Assembly: GCF_030272615.1 (NCBI RefSeq)
Contig: NC_081413.1
Coordinates: 717,547,867-717,611,866 of the forward strand
Reading direction: 5' to 3'
DNA: 64,000 bases
Origin: Cryptomeria japonica
Taxonomy: Eukaryota; Streptophyta; Pinopsida; Cupressales; Cupressaceae
Program-made: the position numbers and the translations under genes
Notes under the pieces: model-generated
What the model saw: the letters and a program-made list of their open reading frames with translations, nothing else
Databases searched by the model: none
Told to the model about the DNA's origin: nothing
Shown here: one piece after another, positions 12,011-21,953 of the stretch
How the letters are laid out: the number at the start of each line of letters is the position of its first letter
Position numbering within the stretch: the first letter of the stretch is position 1

Positions 12011-12043
12011 GACAACTGATTCACCCCCCTCCTCTCAGTTGTC
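12011..12043 (+). other. U5 hairpin with C-tract loop, Copia1 5' LTR
   Basis: Arms gacaactga (12,011-12,019) and tcagttgtc (12,035-12,043) are perfectly complementary, with a C-rich loop. The 3' LTR has the same at 26,737-26,769. Other LTRs in this window carry the same design with different arm bases. Confidence 0.7.
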
Positions 12044-12059
12044 TCCAGGACCTAACAAT

Positions 12060-12072
12060 TGGTATCAGAGCC
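12060..12072 (+). other. Copia1 primer binding site (initiator Met tRNA)
   Basis: tggtatcagagcc lies two bases after the LTR end. It is the standard complement of the plant initiator tRNA-Met 3' end used by copia elements. Confidence 0.92.
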
Positions 12073-12113
12073 TAGTCCTCTTTTGCAGAATTTTAACAAT
12101 TTGAGGAGATCCA

Positions 12114-13370
12114 ATGTGTACAAATTATTTCAAGAAGGATAGTCCTAAACTTGATGGAACCAACTATGGGATATGGAAGATCAGGATGGAGACACATCTG
12201 AATTGCATCGGTAAAGACATCTGGGAAGTTACAAAGAATGGTTATACTGGTGCTATAGCTGGTCAGACTGCTCCAACTACCTTAGCTAAAGATGAAGAGA
12301 ATGATTGCAAAGCAAGAGAAGCACTTTTGAGTGCATTATTAGATCAACAAATCATGGGATTATCAGACGGGTCTACTGCTAAAGCTATTTGGGATCATTT
12401 GGAAACACTAAATGAAGGAGATTCCACAGTTAAGATTGCAAAACTTGAAAGCTTTTGAGTCAGGTATGAACATCTGAAAATGGAAGAAGATGAAAGGATT
12501 TCTGCTTTTATGGAAAGAGTAAATGAAATTGTTTTGGGTATTAAATGTTGTGGAGGAACTTTGAGTGAGGATGAAATTGTTTCAAAAATCTTAAGAGGTT
12601 TTCCACCGGCATATAAAATGAAGGTTACTGCTATAAATGAGTTGAGAACAATGCTTAATACATCAGTAACTAGGGATACATTAATTGGAAAACTTTCAGC
12701 CTTTGAAATTGAGGAATTTGGTCCTGTTGCTACTATAAAAACTGATTTGGCCTTTAAAGCATCAACATCATCTGCTCCATCATTTGACAAATTAGACTGG
12801 AGAGCCTTTTATGCAAGCGAACTTGAAGAACTTGAAGCACTATTTGCAAGGAAAATGCCAAAAGGTCTAGTTGGAAGTAAGTATGAAGGTAAAGCACCCT
12901 TTAAATGTTTTAACTGCAATAAGATTGGTCATATGGCTTCAAGATGCCCTGATAGACATGCTAGACTAAGAGAAGAAGCAAGAAGAACATACAAGCCTAA
13001 TCCTGAATATCAGAGATACAGATTTAAGAAGAACAAAGACAAATCTTGTTACATTGCTGATGAAGGTGTGACTGATGATTCTGATGAGGATCCAACAGAC
13101 AATGGATGGGTTTTTGTTGCTATAACAAAGGATCAACCGGCACCTACTGCTCGACCGGTAGAACAAGCCCTAACAGCTAAAGTTGAAGAAAAGGATGAAT
13201 GGATCATCGACTCAGGATGCTCACATCATATGACAAGAGACAAAGGCAAATTCTTGAACTTTCAAGAATACAATGGAGGTTTAGTAAGATTTGGAGATGA
13301 CAAAGCCTGTTCAATCAAAGGTAAGGGTTCAATATCTCTTGATGGTAAGCATAACACTGACAATGTCTAA
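12114..13370 (+). pseudogene. gag-pol: Copia1 gag and protease, broken
   Basis: The start is the first ATG after the primer site (MCTNYFKKDSPKLDGTNYG). The UBN2-type gag domain runs to about 12,830. A single CCHC zinc knuckle, CFNCNKIGHMASRC, follows at 12,907-12,948. The protease begins with [11 protein letters not shown] near 13,201, the copia D-S-G active site. A TGA at 12,456 interrupts gag (probably a former CGA). TAA codons at 13,368 and 13,410 break the stretch after the protease. The reading frame is otherwise held from 12,114 to 14,393. Confidence 0.88.
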
Positions 13371-13463
13371 TATGTTGAAGGATTAAAGCATAATCTTTTA
13401 AGTGTTGGTTAATTAGTTGAGAAGGGATTTCAGTTACAATTTAAAAATGGAAAATGCAAAATC

Positions 13464-14393
13464 ATGAATAGAACTGGTTTGGAAATTGCAACCTGTAATC
13501 AGACTAGAGGTAATATCTTTCATTTGAATAACAGTGAAAAGGCATGCTTAATTGCACATATAGATGAAAGTTGGTTATGGCATAAGAGACTATGTCATGT
13601 AAACTTTGATTGCATGGTAAAAATCAGTACTTCTAAGGCAGTAAGAGATCTACCTAAAATTGTGAAACCTCATAATACAATGTGTAAGGAATGTCAATTT
13701 GGAAAACAAGTTAGAGCTAGTTTCAAAAGTATTCCAGAAAAATCCAATAATGCTCTTGATTTAATTCACACTAATTTATGTGGTCTAGCTAGAACAAAAA
13801 GTTTACAAGGTGATAGATATTTTATGCTAATTATTGATGATTATTCTAGAATGTGTTGGGTTACTTTTCTTAGAGAAAAATCAGAAGCACTTGGAAAGTT
13901 CAAACTATTCAAAGCAATGGTGAAAAATGAAACCGTTAAGAAAATCAAATGTTTAAGATTAGATCAAGGAGGAGAATTCACATCTAAGGACTTTAATACA
14001 TTCTGTGAAGTGAATGGAATCAAAAGACAGTTATCAGCACCTCAGACACCACAGCAGAATGGAGTTGTTGAAAAGAAAAACATAACTATCTTGGATGCAG
14101 TAAGAAGTATGTTGTCAGAAGTAAATCTACCACATGTGTATTGGAGAGAGGCAGTTAGCACTACTGTCTATACATTCAACAAAGTTCACATCAAAGGTGA
14201 AACCGGTAAGACCCCTCATGAACTATGGTTTGGTAATACTCCTACTCTTAAGTATTTCAGAATTTTTGGAAGTAAATGTTATATTAGAAGAGATGAGTAT
14301 ATTGGCAAATTTGATCCTAGAAGTGATGAAGGAATATTTCTTGGTTATTCATCTAAGAGCAAGGCATATAGATGTTTTAACAAGAGATTGTAG
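13464..14393 (+). pseudogene. Copia1 integrase region
   Basis: The GAG-pre-integrase zinc module is seen as WLWHKRLCHVNFD with later CKECQFGKQVR. The catalytic core has DYSRMCWVTFLREKSEA, then LRLDQGGEF (second Asp) and QQNGVVEKKN (Glu); the first Asp is in LIHTNLCG, where the usual D is N, so the D-D-E triad is damaged. The C-terminal copia block GYSSKSKAYRCFNKRL closes the domain and ends at a TAG at 14,391. Copia2 lacks exactly this whole module. Confidence 0.87.
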
Positions 14394-14603
14394 AAAATTG
14401 TTGAGAGTACAAATGTAAAGATTGATGAACAATTCAGAGGAACTTCAAGGTATATAGACTCTGAACCGACAACAGAATTTGTGACAAATGAACCTACACT
14501 GAATCCACCGGTACAGAATGAAGATCCAATTACCCCGGTATGATCAGAGGATTCCACAGTAATTGAAGAACAACAACAAACTAAGACACCCCGGTATGTA
14601 AGA

Positions 14604-15412
14604 TTGAATAATTCTGAAGATCAGATAATTGGAAACAAATTTAAAGGAGTTATGACAAGAGGAAGATTGGCAAATGAAGAGGTATGTCTTATTTCTCAAA
14701 TTGAACCATCATCTATCAATGAGGCATGTGAAGATAAATTTTGGATTAAAGCTATGGAAGAAGAATTAGGACAAATTGAGAAAAATAATACTTGGACATT
14801 AGTTCCCTGGCCTAAAGATAAAAATGTAATTGGAACCAAATGGGTATTTAGAAACAAACTTAATGAAGATGGTAAGGTTGTCAGAAATAAAGCAAGACTA
14901 GTGTGTAAGGGATATTCTTAAAAGAAGGAGTTGATTACAATGAAACCTTTGCACCGGTAGCCAGAATTGAGGCAATCAGATTATTCTTGGCTTTTGCAAC
15001 TCACAAGGACTACAAAGTTTATCAAATGGATATTAAATGTGCATTTTTTATTGGAGATCTTGAAGAAGAAGTATATATTGAACAACCTGATGGATTTTCT
15101 TTAACAGATGACAATGATATGGTTTGCAGGTTAAGAAAAGCTCTGTATGGATTAAAACAAGCCCCAAGAGCTTGGTATGCTAGGTTGGATAAGTATCTTT
15201 TAAAGATTGGTTTTACTAAAGGAAATGCAGATAGCAATTTATATTACAAAATAACTAATGATGACATATTGATTATTGAAGTATTTGTTGATGATATAAT
15301 CTTTGGAGGAGAAGATGGATTATGTAAGGAATTTTCTATTAAAATGCAACAAGAATTTGAAATGTCTATGACTGGAGAAATACAATTCTTTTTAGGATTG
15401 CAGATTTCATAG
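14604..15412 (+). pseudogene. Copia1 reverse transcriptase
   Basis: The RVT_2-type RT begins with ACEDKFWIKAMEEEL and TWTLVPWPKDKNVIGTKWVF. A frame change with a stop at about 14,919 splits it. It then continues through [24 protein letters not shown] (first catalytic Asp), ALYGLKQAPRAWY and the catalytic FVDDIIFGG at about 15,289. It ends FFLGLQIS before a TAG at 15,410. All catalytic aspartates survive; the frameshift alone would silence it. Confidence 0.88.
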
Positions 15413-15430
15413 ACTGATAAAGGTATATTT

Positions 15431-16233
15431 TTGAGTCAATCCAAGTACTTGAAAGAATTACTAAGGAAATTTGGGATGGAGAACTCTAAACCGGTAAACA
15501 CACCTATGACTACAAATGACAAATTATCTCAAAGGGATGAATCTACACCTATTAATCCAACTAGATACAAATCTATGATAGGAGGTTTACTATATTTGAC
15601 ACAAACTAGGCCTGATATTATGAATGCAGTATGTATTGTTTCTAGATTTCAAAGTAATCCTAGGGAAAATCATGAATCAGTTGTAAAAAGGATTTTCTGG
15701 TACTTACAAGGCACAACAAATCTTGGATTATGGTATCCTAGAGATGAAAATTTTGATCTATGTGCATACACAGATGCAAATTGGGTAGGAGATGTGGATG
15801 ATAGAAAAAGAACCACTGGAGGAGCATTCTTTCTTGGAAAGAGATTAGTTTCTTGGTTTAGTAAGAAATAGAGTTGTACATATCAACAACAGATTTAGAA
15901 TATGTTGTAGCAGCAACTAACTGTACACAGGTACTATGGCTTAAACAAATGTTGAAAGACATAAAGGTAAAATGCAAGGAACCCATTACCATATATTGTG
16001 ATAACACTACAGCAATTGATATATCCAAGAATCCGGTATTACATTCTAAAACAAAACATGTTTCTATCAAACTTAATTTTCTAAGGGAAAAAGTTGAAGA
16101 AAAAGAGATAAAACTGGTTTATGTGAATACTAAAGAACAACTTGTGGATATTTTCACAAAACCTTTGACTAAGGAGACTTTTGAATATCTCAGAGATCAT
16201 CTTGGAGTCATACCACCACCAATAGAGACTTAG
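15431..16233 (+). pseudogene. Copia1 RT thumb and RNase H
   Basis: The stretch shows YLKELLRKFGMENSKPVNTP, MIGGLLYLTQTRPDIM and the RNase H motifs CAYTDANWVGDVDDRKRT (Asp), a frame change near 15,870, EYVAAT-like DLEYVVAATN (Glu), YCDNTTAIDISKNP (Asp) and the closing LVDIFTKPL. The polyprotein ends at 16,233 (PPPIET). It lies in the frame +2 and then +1 relative to gag, so at least two frameshifts separate it from the start. Confidence 0.88.
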
Positions 16234-16579
16234 ATAGTTGATGATTGTCATCAACCGATAGAATTAAAAGACAAATCTTTTACTCTGGTCTTTTGATGAG
16301 GAAGCTACTTCTTAGGGGGGGTAGTTGGTATTTTGTATGAACTTGATTTTTGTAACTTTGGGATTTGATGTCAAAGGGGGAGAGATATCTATGGAAAAAC
16401 ACATTATCTTTTTGAGGAGAGATTGGTATGAAAATAAATATTTGGATAAACACATGTTGCTCCCAGGGGGAGAAATTGTTATCTAAAGGAGATTGTTGGT
16501 TTTTGGTATTTAGCATTTCTGTTTTGGCACTTTGATGGTTTTTCCATCTTGTGTTTCCATCAATGCCAAAGGGGGATAT
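16234..16579 (+). other. Copia1 3' untranslated stretch with repeated polypurine tracts
   Basis: Four purine-rich G tracts precede the LTR: ttaggggggg (16,313), tcaaagggggagaga (16,371-16,385), ccagggggagaaatt (16,463) and ccaaagggggatat (16,565-16,578). The last abuts the LTR and is the expected plus-strand primer. Multiple polypurine tracts are a described mark of Sireviruses among copia elements. Confidence 0.7.
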
Positions 16580-16870
16580 TGTTGGTATTTTGGTATGGTT
16601 TTGTCATTGATGTCAACACCTACTAAAAACAAGCACTTTGGAGATCCAGCAACATTCACCGACAAGCAAGTAACTATTGCACAATTACTGGTATATGGTT
16701 CACCGGCAGGATATAATGTTCATTGGTACCTGGAATGATATGGAAGACACTTGATAATGTCAAAGACATCGTGTGGACACTTTGTTTTGAAGAACTGATC
16801 ATTGGTATATTCAAATTTGCATATTTTCTTTTACCAACAAATAGGTCCAGGGTTATCTAGGGTTACACCG
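16580..16870 (+). repeat. Copia1 3' LTR, first part
   Basis: It repeats 10,997-11,286 with about 7% differences and is cut at ...ggttacaccg by LARD1. The last five bases, caccg, are the left target duplication of LARD1. Confidence 0.92.
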
Positions 16871-17598
16871 TGTTACACCTAATTTCAAACTCGTCAGATT
16901 TTAATTTTTTGTGTTAATGAGGGTCAGAACGAGAGCTCCCAAATCAATCGTGCACCACCTTGATCAAGTTAGTGTTGACCCTTTCGGCGTTGTTGTCAAA
17001 ATTGTCTAAATAACAAATACGCCTTGGTCAAGTTTTTAAAAAATTGCTTTCATGGTGAAACCATTATAGTTTTTGGTGTCAATTACAATTGTCATCAACA
17101 GTCAAAATTGCCATCGACAAGTTTGTGTTAGCAATAAAGTAGCCAAAACACAAGTTAGTTATTATAACTGACTTAGGAACATTAAAAATATGCAATAAAA
17201 TGGATTTGAAGGTCTCAAATGAAAGAAGGTCGGTGTTGTGTCTAAGAAACATAAGTCATCAAAAGGGGAACATTTTGTTGTATTTTATATCTTTATCTGC
17301 AATTCTAACATCATCGGCTAGTTGTTTCAGTTTCCAAAAGAAGCCGAGGAAGTAGTTAGTTATTATAACTACCTTTTGATAACTAACAATCAACGTGATA
17401 TGCAACTGCTTGACATAGTGTTTCAAAGAGATGCCATCTTAGGGTGTGAGGCGAAATGATCGCAGGGAATAAGAGTTTGTATCTTGGAAGATTTGACACA
17501 GAGTAAGAGGCAGCTGAAGCTTATGACATTGCTGCTACCGTATAATCTAATGTTGATCATGAATGAGTTTTTCCAGGTTACCCAGTGACAGCGCACCA

Positions 17599-17640
17599 GA
17601 ATTGTTTGATAGCTGCCTCAAAAGAGATGTCATCTCATGC
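17599..17640 (+). pseudogene. PPR gene fragment in LARD1 5' LTR
   Basis: It translates as ELFDSCLKRDVISC, matching the helix B to next-motif junction of plant PLS-class PPR proteins (typically xLFDxMxxRDVxSWN). The same fragment is at 23,444-23,485 in the other LTR. It is short, but it lies in line with the longer PPR piece at 17,849. Confidence 0.55.
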
Positions 17641-17848
17641 ATTAAATGAAATATATTTGTTGAAAAAGGTTCTAGAAAATTTCAAGTAAACCGTGCAAAT
17701 ATTCTCGCTGTCTATATAGAATGGGTTCTCTCGAATAGGTGTAAAGCTAAAAACTATGATCTTGACCACCATCCTTCTTGCCTACGTAAAACGTGAACTT
17801 TGAGAACAGAGTATGGAGATACATTAAGGCATGTAAATATTTGACCAG

Positions 17849-18075
17849 GTATCTCACAAAGATATCATCTCACCAAAGGTAATAATTGTAGGGATCGTTA
17901 AAAATGGAGATGTTGAGAAAGCTTTCGAAATTTCAAAACACATGCAATTCATAGTTGCAACTGCTTTCATAGACATGTATTCAAAATGTGGAATCATATA
18001 TATGCAGTAAAAGTGATTGGTCGAGTTCCTCAAAGGGATGTACTGGACTGGAATTCATTAGCCAAAGATGTCTGA
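17849..18075 (+). pseudogene. PPR gene fragments in LARD1 5' LTR
   Basis: The 54-codon stretch 17,849-18,010 reads VSHKDIISPKVIIVGIV then KNGDVEKAFEISKHMQ then VATAFIDMYSKCG. The words xNGxVEKAxExxxxMQ and ATAxIDMYSKCG are strong PLS-class PPR signatures. After a TAA and a two-base shift, 18,013-18,075 reads VIGRVPQRDVLDWNSLA, the next motif boundary (PQRDVxxWNS). PPR proteins bind organelle RNA. This piece has no start, is frameshifted and sits inside an LTR, so it is a captured remnant. The second copy is at 23,694-23,920. Confidence 0.75.
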
Positions 18076-18304
18076 AGATGTACTGATAATGCCAAATGTA
18101 CAAAAGGATGATTGTTGATGCGATTTGTGAAATAATTCCCCCTTACATCGCTGCAGATCTCAAATAATTGAAGGGTGGCCAAAGAATCTGTCAGGAGATG
18201 ATCGACAAAATTAATCAGCTACCCACAAAAAAAAATCAAGATTAGCTTCAGATACAAGCATCTTGGTGGTTTACGAAAGATCTAGAATGGGTTGTAACGA
18301 ACCA

Positions 18305-18635
18305 TGATGAGGCACAAGATCTCTTGGGGAAGAGATTAGAAAAACAAAAAGTTTTTCTTGCAATTGATAATGTCTACACCAATGAATCATCCACACATAG
18401 TACTCGAATGTTCCTACATCTTGGACTTAGCAACGATAGCTTAGTTTTGGTCACTGCTTGCAGACATGAAGATATTTCAGAAGTGATTGGCTACGACATA
18501 TTTGAGGAGTGCCATCATACACTTCTCCAAAATTCCCAACAAGAAAATGGATGCATGGGATATGGGATAGATTGGAATTTTAGTCAGAGGCAGCATGATT
18601 TTCACCCCTTGCAGGCACGATTTCAACATTTTTAG
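18305..18635 (+). pseudogene. NLR (NB-ARC) gene fragment in LARD1 5' LTR
   Basis: The open stretch reads NHDEAQDLLGKRLEKQ then KVFLAIDNVYTNE then LSNDSLVLVTACRHEDI. This matches the NB-ARC segment of plant immune receptors: kinase-2 (hhhhDDV, here FLAIDNV) followed at normal spacing by RNBS-B (GSxxLVTxRxxDI). The P-loop lies upstream and is not present in frame. The C-terminal part (GCMGYGIDWNFSQRQHD) is not recognised. It is a short captured fragment, not a functional receptor. The other LTR keeps it at 24,142-24,465. Confidence 0.7.
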
Positions 18636-18842
18636 AAGGATTTAATCTCCTATTTGAAAGAATGATATACTATCTGAAGGGCACGATTTGCTAAAAAGTC
18701 ATCTTCTAGTGTACTCAAACTCATCGATGGGCTTTGAAATGTGGTAGGGATGTCCATTAAAGCATGATTAAAATCGACATTTTTGTCAGATATTATAGTT
18801 GAAAAATACATACATATGTAGAAGCATGGAGACAACATGGAA

Positions 18843-18997
18843 AATGTTTGATAGTCGCTTCATAAGAGAGGTCGTCCCATGAAACATAGTGATTCTTGAA
18901 ATTTGCAATGAGCGGATTTGTTGAGGCCTTCATATAGGATGTAGTGGTTGTAGGATATGCACAAATTCAATTTGTTGAAAGAGCTTTACAAATTATC
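18843..18997 (+). pseudogene. Third PPR gene fragment in LARD1 5' LTR
   Basis: A stretch near 18,843 reads KMFDSRFIREVVP and one at 18,920-18,997 reads VEAFI, a stop, then DVVVVGYAQIQFVERALQI. GYAQxxFVERAL is typical of PLS-class PPR motifs (usually AGYAQNGxxEEAL). Frames differ between the two parts. The same is seen from about 24,688 in the 3' LTR. Confidence 0.6.
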
Positions 18998-19466
18998 TAA
19001 CAAACGCAATGGCCAAGGCATCATAAACAATGTGCCCGAGTTTTGAAGAATGTGTTCTTATGGTATAACTCATTACTCGGTTGTTCATCAAAGGAAAGCT
19101 TCAAAGTTGTTCTTTTCTTTAGAATAAGAGAAATCATTTCTTTGTGTCCTTAGATGGCTAGATGGTGAGATGGTTGCAAGCGCCAAGATGGAGCAGACGA
19201 AGATGGAAAGTACCTCAATATTACTCGCAACTTTGTTTTTCATCAAAGTTATAAAGTTTCAAATTGTCTTTTGAAAAAGTGACTTATGTCACTTATTGTA
19301 ATTAAAGTTAGCCTTTTGAACTCAACTTTGTAAAAGTTAGGTAAATCCTAACTTATCTTCACTTAGGTAGTTATTTTAAGTGGTAACTAGGGTAGTTATC
19401 TTAAGTTGTTACCTAAGGTAGTTTCAAAACGGTTATAAGTAGTTATGAGGTAGTTATTTAGAAAGC

Positions 19467-19475
19467 CTATAAATA
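19467..19475 (+). promoter_or_regulatory. TATA box of LARD1 5' LTR
   Basis: ctataaata in the context agcctataaatacaagg, followed by a purine-rich leader (gggaggggagatagagag). It is conserved at 25,312-25,320 in the other LTR. It is a good plant TATA match. Confidence 0.7.
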
Positions 19476-20162
19476 CAAGGCCAATTCATTTGTAAGGGAG
19501 GGGAGATAGAGAGAGACTCTTACAGAGGGGAGATGCTAGAGATCTTTTGATTTTCACATTTTATGCACAAATCTTTCGAACTTGTATATTTTCAAAAGAA
19601 TAACAAAGAATGCATTTGATTCGTATGTATTGGATGTGTTATGTATTATGATTATCTCTTTCTCGTATGTTAAATTGATAATCCTTTTGTGTATTGGTGG
19701 AACCCATTGATTCTCTATTCCAAATTCATGTAATTGATGAATCACATCATTTCTTAGTATCTGGAATTGTATGTGTTAGTACAACTTATTTCTTCGTATG
19801 TTGAGGTTTGTTGTTCTTTCTTTCATCAACATTGCACAGTCAAAACATATCTTGTGCTTAAATCCCCTTGGTATCTATCAACATTTGTGAATCTCAAATA
19901 GTATTCGTATGTCTACTGTTGGGGTTTCTGTTTTTTATTTTCTTTAGTTTAGTGTTTGCCTTCCTTTTTGTACTTTCAGGTCAAAAGTACACAAAAAATC
20001 CTAAATACCCCCATCATACGAGGGAGCTGCCCCTCTCAAACGCAGAGGAAGATTGTGGCTACACCACGATCTCTCCAACTGTTGGAACGTTTGTCGCTGC
20101 CTTTCGGGCGAACAGGGTCGATTTTGAAGGAGAATTCGCAGTGACAAATCTGTTTACCAACA

Positions 20163-20271
20163 GATTTTTGGCGACTCTGCTGGGGATCGAAAGACCAATG
20201 TGTTTTGTTTCTCGAAAATTTCAAGGTACCTTCTCCAGAATGAAGGTTGGTGACTCTTGCTGAAAGATCAA
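20163..20271 (+). other. LARD1 primer binding site and leader
   Basis: After the LTR, a six-base spacer precedes tggcgactctgctgggga (20,169-20,186), whose reverse complement ends CCA. From memory, this site is used by Ogre/Tat-type gypsy elements (tRNA-Arg), which suggests a Tat-type partner supplies the enzymes. The tRNA identity is not verified. Confidence 0.65.
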
Positions 20272-21858
20272 ATGCCAACAATGGTTTGGTACAAAGGAAA
20301 ATTGGAAAGTGATAGCGAAAGTGATGATGAAGACTATCCATATCCAAAGAAGCAGGTTCCTGATGAGCCCATACAAGTTGAATTCTTGAAGAGCTTTTAT
20401 GGAGGCTTGCAACTTGTTCCAGAAAAGATTCATCCTCCTTTGCTTCAAGTTCTACAAAGTATTGAAGAAAATGATGGAAAGAAGATTGGTTTTCTTTCTT
20501 CTAACCATTTACCCAAATCAACAACAACCAAGAAAAATGAAGCAAAAAGTGATCCTTCTCCTATACCAGTTGCTCAACAAAATCAAACTCTTGATGAACC
20601 TGCACAAGTTGACTTCTTGAAGAGTTTCTATGGTGGAAAGAAACTTCATCCTAATAAAATTCATCATTCTTTACTCCAAACTCTACAAAAGATCGAGGAA
20701 AAAGATGGAAGAGAGGACCAATTTCTTGATCATGATTGTATTGTTGAATCGGCAATGGATAATAATGATGATACTCCTTCTCCTACACCTATTGCTGAAA
20801 GAAATCAAGTACTTGATGATCCCAAACAGGTTCAATTTTTAAAAAGCTTCTATGGCAAAAGGCAACTTGATCCTAACAAAGTGCATCCTTCTTTGCTTCG
20901 AAAATTGCAAATGATTGAACAAAAACATGATGATGAACACATTCCAGATGAAATGTCTTGCAATCCAACTCTTGAAAAAGGTTCATCACAAAAAGCATGT
21001 ACCAAAGAAGATGAAGTTGAATCTACTCATAAGGATGTGTGTCAAGAGAAAGATCAAAAAGAAGTCCGAAGGATAGAAAAGGGAGATTGTATCGGGACAT
21101 GCCATGAGCATTATGAAGATTGCCATAGCCAAGAAGAAGCCTTCCATAGACTTGGAAACAAGGAGCTTAAAGTAGAAGAAAAATCAAATTCTTACAAGAC
21201 ATGCATGAAAGGTGATGAAGCTATATCCTCTCATAGGAATACATGTGAAGGAAAATACCATGAAGAAGTGATAAAGATAGGAAAAGAAGATTGCATTGGT
21301 GTAAGCCATGAAGATTACAAAGATTGCCAAATCGAAGAAGAAATCATTAATGGAATTGAAAACATGGAGCTTGAAGAAGAAGTGTCAAATGATTTCAAGT
21401 CTTTCATGCAGCCCCAATTTGAAAGTAATGATGAAGAAGAAAAGCATAAAGATGAATCTCAAGTAGTCTTTATTCTTGGTTGGTGTCTCACTGCTCCATA
21501 TGATGACTTTCTATGTGGAGAAGATGTTCCTATTCATTCATCACTAATAATTGAAGAGGATAAATCTAATGATGAATTCATAGATTTGATGACTACTAGA
21601 CATTCATGTACTATTGTGACTCATGGAGAGTCCCAAGTGAAAGAAGATGATTCATCAAGCATTCAATCTTTATCATACATGCAACCTGAGTATGAAGTTT
21701 TCAAATTTCATGAAGAATGTCATGAAGAAGAATTCCCCAGTGAAGAGAATATAGAAGACTATATGGATATTGTTGAGAAAGCTGAAAGTGAAATCTATGT
21801 AGACGTATCAACCTCGATGGAAGTGCAATCTATGCCTTATGGAGCATTCAAGCTTTGA
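20272..21858 (+). CDS. LARD1 ORF1: acidic repeat protein, unknown function
   Basis: An uninterrupted frame of 528 codons. I take the ATG at 20,272 (MPTMVWYKGKLE); a second is at 20,281. The N-terminal half has three copies, about 65 residues apart, of a unit with core QVxFLKSFYGxxxLxPxK followed by IHPxLLxxLQxIE (residues about 35, 105 and 185). The middle has two copies of DCIGxxHExYxDCxxEEE with KACTKxDEVES/KTCMKGDEAxSS lead-ins. The C-terminal part has GWCLTAPYDDFLCGE. It is rich in Asp, Glu, Lys and His/Cys. No retroelement or host domain is recognised. Being intact in a fairly young element, it may have been translated when the element last moved. Confidence 0.7.
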   Translation: MPTMVWYKGKLESDSESDDEDYPYPKKQVPDEPIQVEFLKSFYGGLQLVPEKIHPPLLQVLQSIEENDGKKIGFLSSNHLPKSTTTKKNEAKSDPSPIPVAQQNQTLDEPAQVDFLKSFYGGKKLHPNKIHHSLLQTLQKIEEKDGREDQFLDHDCIVESAMDNNDDTPSPTPIAERNQVLDDPKQVQFLKSFYGKRQLDPNKVHPSLLRKLQMIEQKHDDEHIPDEMSCNPTLEKGSSQKACTKEDEVESTHKDVCQEKDQKEVRRIEKGDCIGTCHEHYEDCHSQEEAFHRLGNKELKVEEKSNSYKTCMKGDEAISSHRNTCEGKYHEEVIKIGKEDCIGVSHEDYKDCQIEEEIINGIENMELEEEVSNDFKSFMQPQFESNDEEEKHKDESQVVFILGWCLTAPYDDFLCGEDVPIHSSLIIEEDKSNDEFIDLMTTRHSCTIVTHGESQVKEDDSSSIQSLSYMQPEYEVFKFHEECHEEEFPSEENIEDYMDIVEKAESEIYVDVSTSMEVQSMPYGAFKL

Positions 21859-21953
21859 AGCAATCCACTTTTTGAATTACTAAATCAAGAAGACACCCCA
21901 TACAAGAGGTTAGTTTTGGGGACTGTACCAGTAATGCAAAGAAGAATGAAGAA

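Larger units (their letters stand above)
10997..12057 (+). repeat. Copia1 5' LTR
   Basis: The LTR is 1,061 bases. It holds two tcacc-g-caggatataat-type words, a TATA-like tataaat at 11,464, the copia R-region box gtggtttttccccttac with agggtttccacg near 11,818, and the C-tract hairpin at 12,011-12,043 just before the end. Confidence 0.93.
16871..20162 (+). repeat. LARD1 5' LTR
   Basis: A 3.3-kb LTR with a TATA box at 19,467. Most of its length upstream of the TATA box is U3. It carries several fragments that read as PPR and NB-ARC protein pieces (17,599-18,997) and, near the promoter, four copies of ggtagttat (19,370-19,460). Small open frames elsewhere in it look random. Confidence 0.92.

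Noticed and set aside
16234-16579. Extra coding frame after Copia1 pol
   Set aside because: Only short frames; the stretch is explained by repeated polypurine tracts and untranslated sequence.
17000-19000. A functional NLR or PPR gene in the LARD1 LTR
   Set aside because: Fragments are short, out of frame with one another, lack starts and are duplicated in both LTRs.
19868-20263. Open frame of 131 codons across the LARD1 5' LTR end
   Set aside because: It spans U5, the LTR end and the primer site, its other-LTR copy differs, and its hydrophobic start comes from T-rich DNA. It is likely chance.
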